From Galerina marginata (lineage: Eukaryota; Basidiomycota; Agaricomycetes; Agaricales; Galerinaceae): a DNA stretch of 64,000 bases. Positions within the stretch are counted from its first letter, which is position 1; each line of letters opens with the position of its first letter. Made by a program: the position numbers and the translations under genes. Positions 58,785 to 64,000 of this stretch are shown piece by piece. Where the stretch lies: the NCBI GenBank assembly GCA_023014335.1, contig JAECYW010000004.1:2976001-3040000 (forward strand), written 5' to 3'. The notes under the pieces are model-generated. The model saw only the letters and a program-made list of their open reading frames with translations. It was not told where the DNA came from and did not search any database.

Positions 58785-60539
58785 ATGTACCAACCTCGCC
58801 AAATTTTGGCGTATGGCATACTTTCGTTCTTCCTCGTCTTTGTCCTTTTCTATGGATTCGCAGATTCACTAGCGAAGATGTACCCGATGGGAATGAGGAG
58901 CACTTGGGGATCGCTCAACTCCTTGAAAACGCAGACAGACTCCGACTTGTGTGCGTGATTCCTTTACAGGCGTCTACGACCACATCTCTCTTGGCATAAG
59001 ATTAAAAATAAATCAGCAGTTCCAGACTTCAGCCGCTATGAGCGTTTGAAAATATTAACGTCAAAAGACTTTCCATTAGGTTTGTGCAAAGTTAACTGCA
59101 GTCAAATTTTCTACTCCTAAAGTTGCCAGCACAGATGACCCGACAAGACGGATTATAATTGTAGGTGACATCCATGGCATGATGAAATCCTTCGAGTGGG
59201 TAGCCAATAAGTATGACGCTTTTGACACCTATTCTAACATGATTCAACTCTGTAGGAAATTGCTTAAGCGAGTCAAGTACTCGCCAGAGATCGACGTTCT
59301 AGTTCATGTTGGCGACATCCTTGCCAAGGGTCCCCACACAGGCTCCCTCTCGGTGTTGCGCTACATGGCCTCAAACGACATCACTGGGGTCCGTGGAAAT
59401 CATGATCAAGAAATCATCGAATGGCGAGGGTGGCTTGACCGTGTTTCCTCCATCCACGGGGTCAGGTCTTGGTTGGACAACCTGGAGAACCGATGGAACA
59501 CTGCTCACTCCAACGGATCGAGCTCGAGTCTGGAATCGTGGCTCAAGGCAGAAAGAAAAAACAGTCTGAGCAGTGAAAAGGCATGGTGGAAGCTCATTCC
59601 GAGCGACTGGATTATCTTCAGTGACCACTACAAGATTGCGAAAGACATGTCCAAAAAGGATTTCCAATATCTCCTGAAATTGCCGCTTCGTCTATACGTT
59701 CCCAGTGCACATACATTCATTGTGCACGCCGGTTTATTATCTTCCGATCCAAGATACCCTGGCGACGATAAATCAAGGCAACCTCTAGCTAACGTGCCAC
59801 CTCTGCCACAACCTCCTACTGCTACCATTACCACGAGTAGAGATGAAAGCTCTACGAAGGGTGATCATATTGAACCGACCTCGTCGTCAAAAACGATCGA
59901 GGAGCTTCGCAATCTCCAAGAAATTGGCATCCTCACGCAAATCCCGCAGAACCTCGACCCCTGGGTGGTTCTTAACATGCGGAACATTGTTAAGGGCGAA
60001 GTGTCCAGGAAAACCGACAAAGGGACACCCTGGGCGAAGACATGGGAAGAACACATGGAGAAATGTGTCGGATTTAATCATGAGCTTCGTCAATCTATCG
60101 AGAAAGAGGATGGCGAGGACGACGAGCAGCCAGATTTGAAAGTCGCGAGGAAGCTTCATTTGTCATGTTATCCTTCCACCACGGTGTTCGGACATACGGC
60201 CTCCCGAGGCTTGGACGTCAAGCGTTGGTCTTTTGGGCTTGATTCTGGATGTGTAAGTTAACTCCGACTAAAAGAAATGCCTTCGAACATTAATCTCACC
60301 TATAGGTATACGAGAGAAAGCTGTCCGCCTTGGTCATTCAAGGTTTTACAAAGACCTCGAATAGAGATTATACACCCAACAAAGACGTTCAAATCGAGGG
60401 CAATCCCACCGACGAACTGCTCAACGTTGACGATGATGACGACGACGACGGCTCTGCTAATGCCTCTATGAAGCATCGTCTGCTACCCTTCGGAGATCGC
60501 AATAGTGCCACAGTCGTGTCTGTAAAATGCCGAAGGTAG
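58785..60539 (+). CDS. Membrane-anchored calcineurin-like phosphatase, Ppn2-like
   Basis: Five exons (58785-58950, 59020-59079, 59135-59195, 59256-60252, 60306-60539), 505 residues. One N-terminal membrane helix (AYGILSFFLVFVLFYGFADSL) makes it a type II membrane protein. The metallophosphatase motifs follow in order: IIIVGDIHG, VLVHVGDILAKGPHTG, VRGNHDQEI, HTFIVHAGLL and VFGHTASRGLDV. These supply the Asp/His/Asn ligands of a two-metal centre. Single N-terminal helix plus this PPP-like core resembles yeast Ppn2, the vacuolar zinc-dependent endopolyphosphatase, but other fungal membrane phosphatases share the layout. The exon 3 acceptor is CAGCACAG|AT, fixed by frame. The C-terminus has an Asp-rich run. 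Confidence 0.75.
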
Positions 60540-60894
60540 TGAGTGCCTTGGCTTTTTTAGGATTTGTTTTGGGATTTCGAGGGAATTGTTTACAAATAAA
60601 GGGCCCCATCCGTATTTTTATTTTTATTCACATTCATATTCTATCCGGATACTTGATCTCCATAATTACCGTACGTACTGTATAATCATCCTACGCATTT
60701 CAACTTTAGATACACAATTTCTTGCATGTTTTCTGAGCTCTCCATTGAAAGTTCAGCGGACCCCGGTCCGATGTTTATTGGATGCCTATTTATGGCACAC
60801 CTAACCACAGCAGACTCGTGGTGTTCGCTTTTCACCATTGCATTTGCAACCCAAGCCAGCGACGGCCCAGCGTCAAGTATCCCCCCACTCAACT

Positions 60895-63237
60895 ATGCCC
60901 GATGAGTTCGTCAAGGCCCCAGAATTTCTGACCGACGACGCTCCTCCTCGAAGTGACTGGCTTGGGAGACCTGTACCTGCTCTGCAAGCCAAGAAGAACA
61001 CTGTACTGGTATCGCATGGAAGGCCACCTTGGTGAGGTTCTACCACTTAGTCCGAAGCTTCGTGAACTTCCACAAATACTTCTGACTCAGGTATGCCGAG
61101 GATGGACAAAGGATATCTGATGCTTTCGTTATCGGTGTAGCAGGTACCTCCATTTACATACAGCTACTGGATCGTACACGTTTGCAACTTTTCTTCTTTT
61201 ACAGGAGGTTCGGCCAGTGGAAAGGTTAGCTTTCTGGAAGCTGCTCCATTGTAGAGGCTTCGTGAAGGCAGGCTGACGTGGCATGATAGACTCATGTCGC
61301 GAGGCAGATTGTGCGTAGGCTGGGGTCGATACCAACTGTTATCATCCTCTCTCAGGTAAGTTTCCTTTTACTGCATAGACACTATCCTTGGCTGCTTATG
61401 CGCTGATTTCGTATTGCTGCAGGATAGCTTTTACAAATTTCACAATGAGGAGGAACTTAAACTTGCTCATGCAAACCTACTCGATTTCGATCACCCTGAT
61501 GCCATTGACATGCCAATGTTCGCAGCAGTGCGTTTTCAATATCATCAAAACGCCAATGACGAATAACACCTCTATTAGTGTTTAGCTGATCTGAAGGCTT
61601 GCAAACAATCTAACATTCCAGTGTACTCGTTTGCAGAGCATCAGCGGCTGGAAGAGACCAAATATCTTTACGGAGCCACCATTATCATCGGTATGTCATT
61701 GCGCAGTGGCCGTTATATATATATATTAATTTGATCGTCATTCGTATCCATAGCTGAAGGAATTATGTCTCTTGTTGACCCTGGCTTACGAGCCCTCTAC
61801 GATCTTAAGGTAAGGTATACGCCTTTCCCGAATGAACAAACAGAGAGGCCTTACATCATACCCAGGTGTTTGTGCAATGTGACTCTGACCTCATGCTTGC
61901 GAGGCGCATCAAACGAGATATTAAAGAGAGAGGGCGGGATGTTCAAGGAATCCTCGACCAGTAATACGTTATTTGGTTATCCGTCCTTCTCGACTTTGTT
62001 AACTCTTATGTATTAGATACCTCCGACACGTGAAGCCGTCATACGACAATTTTGTTCGTCCTTCGGCTACTCATGCTGACATCGTACGTCACGCATACCA
62101 ATCAATGAGTCCAAATATTCACACATATCCTCTCCAAAAGATCGTACCAGGCTCGAATAACGACGTCGCTATTGACCTAATCTGCACACATATTCGTCAA
62201 CAGCTCCAAGGGCGCTCACACAAATTTCGACAAAAGATCGCGGTACCGCATAAATACATTTCCTCGCGGTCTGGTGCTTCGACGCCTGAAGCTCGACTGG
62301 AAGATTTAGATCTTACAATTCTTCCTCAATCACCTCAGGTCCAGGTGGGCTTTCCGAAACCTGCCACAAGTTTAAAGTGGTTGATCCTCTGTGACCTAGG
62401 GCATCTTTTCAATATTGAGAGACAGAACATCCAGTCGCCAAGACTTCATTTTTTTCACCGATCGTCTTTCAACGTTGCTAGTAGAACATGCGTTACAGCA
62501 CTTGCCATACACACCAAGGACTGTCATGACGCCTGTGGGTGTAGAAGCGCATGGCAAGAAATTGGATGCCCAGGTAAGATCCCGTTTATGTTTCGGTGTT
62601 GGACCGACCTTGAGCCTTTCCCCTGTAGTATATCTGCGGAGTCACTATCTTGCGCTCGGGCGGTGCCTTGGAACGAGGGTTCCGTCGTGTTATCAATGAT
62701 GTACCTATAGGCTCGATGCTTATCCAATCAGACAGCAAGTCTGGGGAAGCAATGCTCCTTCATCTCATGCTGCCTTTCTACGTTTGTTTCCGCCATCTGG
62801 CAGAAGAAGCCTTCGTATTTTTGCTTGATGCCCAAGTACAATCAATTTCGTATCATCTTTTTGAACGGGCTTACAGTCATATTTTTAGATCGGCACCGCC
62901 GCCGCTGCATTTATGGCAATCCGTATTTTACTTGACCACGGAGTGCGCCAGGACCACATCATTTTTGTGACATTCCTTGTTGCTCGTGGCGGCGGTGTTT
63001 CAGTCTTGAGACGCGCTTTCCCTGGAGTCAAGATTGTTTGTGGTGCGGTGGACGACGAAATGCAGGAAGGCTGGTTAGAAGGATACAAGGGTGAAGGCAA
63101 CCCGGAGGGTAAGGGCCGGAATGTTTGGGTCATGAAACCGGGAATGGGCCAGATAGGTCCGTAATTCTCCCTTCTACATGAATCTCTGCTGAATTGGTTT
63201 CTGGAATTCCTCCCTAGGTGATCGCTATTATTTATGA
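60895..63237 (+). CDS. URK1: Uridine kinase
   Basis: Pyrimidine salvage enzyme phosphorylating uridine and cytidine, cytosolic. It starts MPDEFVKAPEFLTDDAP; the P-loop GGSASGKTHVA is split by an intron. Next come ILSQDSFYK and LDFDHPDAIDMP (substrate site), IIAEGIMSLVDPGLRALYD, FVQCDSDLMLARRIKRDIKE and RDVQGILDQYLRHVKPSYDN. The C-terminal half is the uracil-phosphoribosyltransferase-like domain found in fungal and animal URK1/UCKL1: FTILRDRTSSRQDFIFFTDR, TPVGVEAHGKKLDAQ, GVTILRSGGALERGFRRVI, RILLDHGVRQDHIIFVTFLV and, in the last exon, GDRYYL. Stop at 63237 after a G|GT junction. Whether that domain is active cannot be read here. Confidence 0.92.
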
Positions 63238-63870
63238 TTAGGTGTCCATTTAGTTTTTTGGGGCATTCTGTGCATTTTGTCATTTATACCTCCGAGCTCT
63301 GCTCAGCGTGCTGGTAGAATATACCCACTTCGAAAGACTGTAATTTAAGTCAGCCGGAATGAAGCCAACACTCCAAAGTGAGTATTTGTTGCCGGAAGGT
63401 GCGACCACTTGATTTGATTAAATCTGGCGGTGCGTCAATTTCTTCGATTCCTCGGCAGTTTGGTTTAGTTTTAATACCTTTTAACAGGCAGTTCTCGTCT
63501 GTTAAGTGCGGCAACGCAACTCGTGTCGAGTGGAAAATACACCTGGTATGTATGAAGTGCTTCGGATGAATTTGGACATGATCACTTGATTGGGTTTGTG
63601 GCTCGTATATTATTGTCGCAATCCCTATTCTGACCGAGGTCTCCAGTTATAATTATATATCGCTATTCATGCCATGGATGTCACTACTCGAAGTCCAGGA
63701 TAACTTCTGGCATGACCGAAGACGGCCCCCGCAACATTTAAAATTAGCACTATGTACCGCAAAACCTCTATTTTCTTTGAGGGTTTTTCTGAGTGTGATC
63801 CATCCTGGTTGAGCGCTTTGTATTACTTAACCTTTGTTTGTTCGCTGAATCCGACCCTTGGAGCCCAGCG
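63238..63870. other. Intergenic, no gene supported
   Basis: Only a 63-codon ORF (63378-63569) without recognisable domain. Confidence 0.4.
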
Positions 63871-64000
63871 ATGTTCGTTAACGACGATGAACAGGAAGGA
63901 ATGCCTATATCGTTCAAGCGAGATTTCCCCTGTACTGCTGGCGAAACGGACTTCTCGTCGACTTCGCCCCGGGATTATTATCTATTCTGGACATTCTTCG
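63871..64000 (+). CDS. Start of an unidentified gene, cut by right edge
   Basis: An open frame beginning MFVNDDEQEGMPISF runs to the window edge without a stop (43 codons). Composition is acidic then Ser/Thr/Pro, with aromatic residues at the end. Too short to identify, and it may not be a true start. Confidence 0.3.
   Translation, partial: MFVNDDEQEGMPISFKRDFPCTAGETDFSSTSPRDYYLFWTFF

Noticed and set aside
1..64000. tRNA or rRNA genes
   Set aside because: No B-box-like GGTTCGANTCC with a matching A box and no rRNA-like stretch was noticed on either strand. A covariance-model scan would be needed to exclude tRNAs firmly.

Overview
The window is nuclear DNA from a filamentous basidiomycete, most likely an Agaricomycete. 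Genes are compact, alternate between strands, and are cut by many 45-70 bp introns with GTRNGT donors and YAG acceptors. Several families are typical of mushroom-forming fungi: HNH_2 proteins, ankyrin/MYND proteins, F-box proteins and atypical NAD(P)-binding reductases. I joined exons by hand from splice signals and reading frame. No tRNA, rRNA, CRISPR array or prokaryotic feature was seen.

Left part (1-11 kb): an MFS transporter cut by the window edge, an HNH_2-type protein and an ankyrin-MYND protein, then about 4.5 kb with no intact gene. This part contains two diverged copies of a ~570 bp repeat (near 2.1-2.7 and 8.3-8.8 kb), a fragment of a second HNH_2-type gene and a frameshifted MYND-finger relic.

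Centre-left (11-31 kb): a protein kinase with a large unassigned N-terminal region, head to head with a probable Mediator subunit 19 gene. Then come an uncharacterised basic protein, an HSP20-type chaperone, a UvrD/Srs2-type DNA helicase and, divergent from it, a VCX1-type Ca2+/H+ antiporter split into 21 exons, one of only 8 nt.

Centre (31-45 kb): a housekeeping cluster: CTU2/NCS2 (tRNA thiolation), an AIG2-type cyclotransferase, a multi-pass membrane protein, BUD13 (RES splicing complex), a BSD2/NDFIP ubiquitin-ligase adaptor, ASA1 (WD40, ASTRA complex) and SPC3 (signal peptidase complex). The shared promoter between CTU2 and the AIG2 gene carries two tandem, apparently identical ~1.0 kb elements with imperfect terminal inverted repeats and an 8-bp flanking duplication, which looks like a recent non-autonomous DNA transposon.

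Right part (45-58 kb): three NAD(P)-binding (NmrA-like) paralogues, an F-box gene, a second MFS transporter and a decayed F-box paralogue. Gene order and orientation show an inverted duplication of a divergent [reductase-F-box] pair around the MFS gene; one F-box copy is now a pseudogene.

Right end (58-64 kb): a membrane-anchored calcineurin-like phosphatase resembling Ppn2, a bifunctional-type uridine kinase (URK1) and the first codons of a gene that runs off the window.
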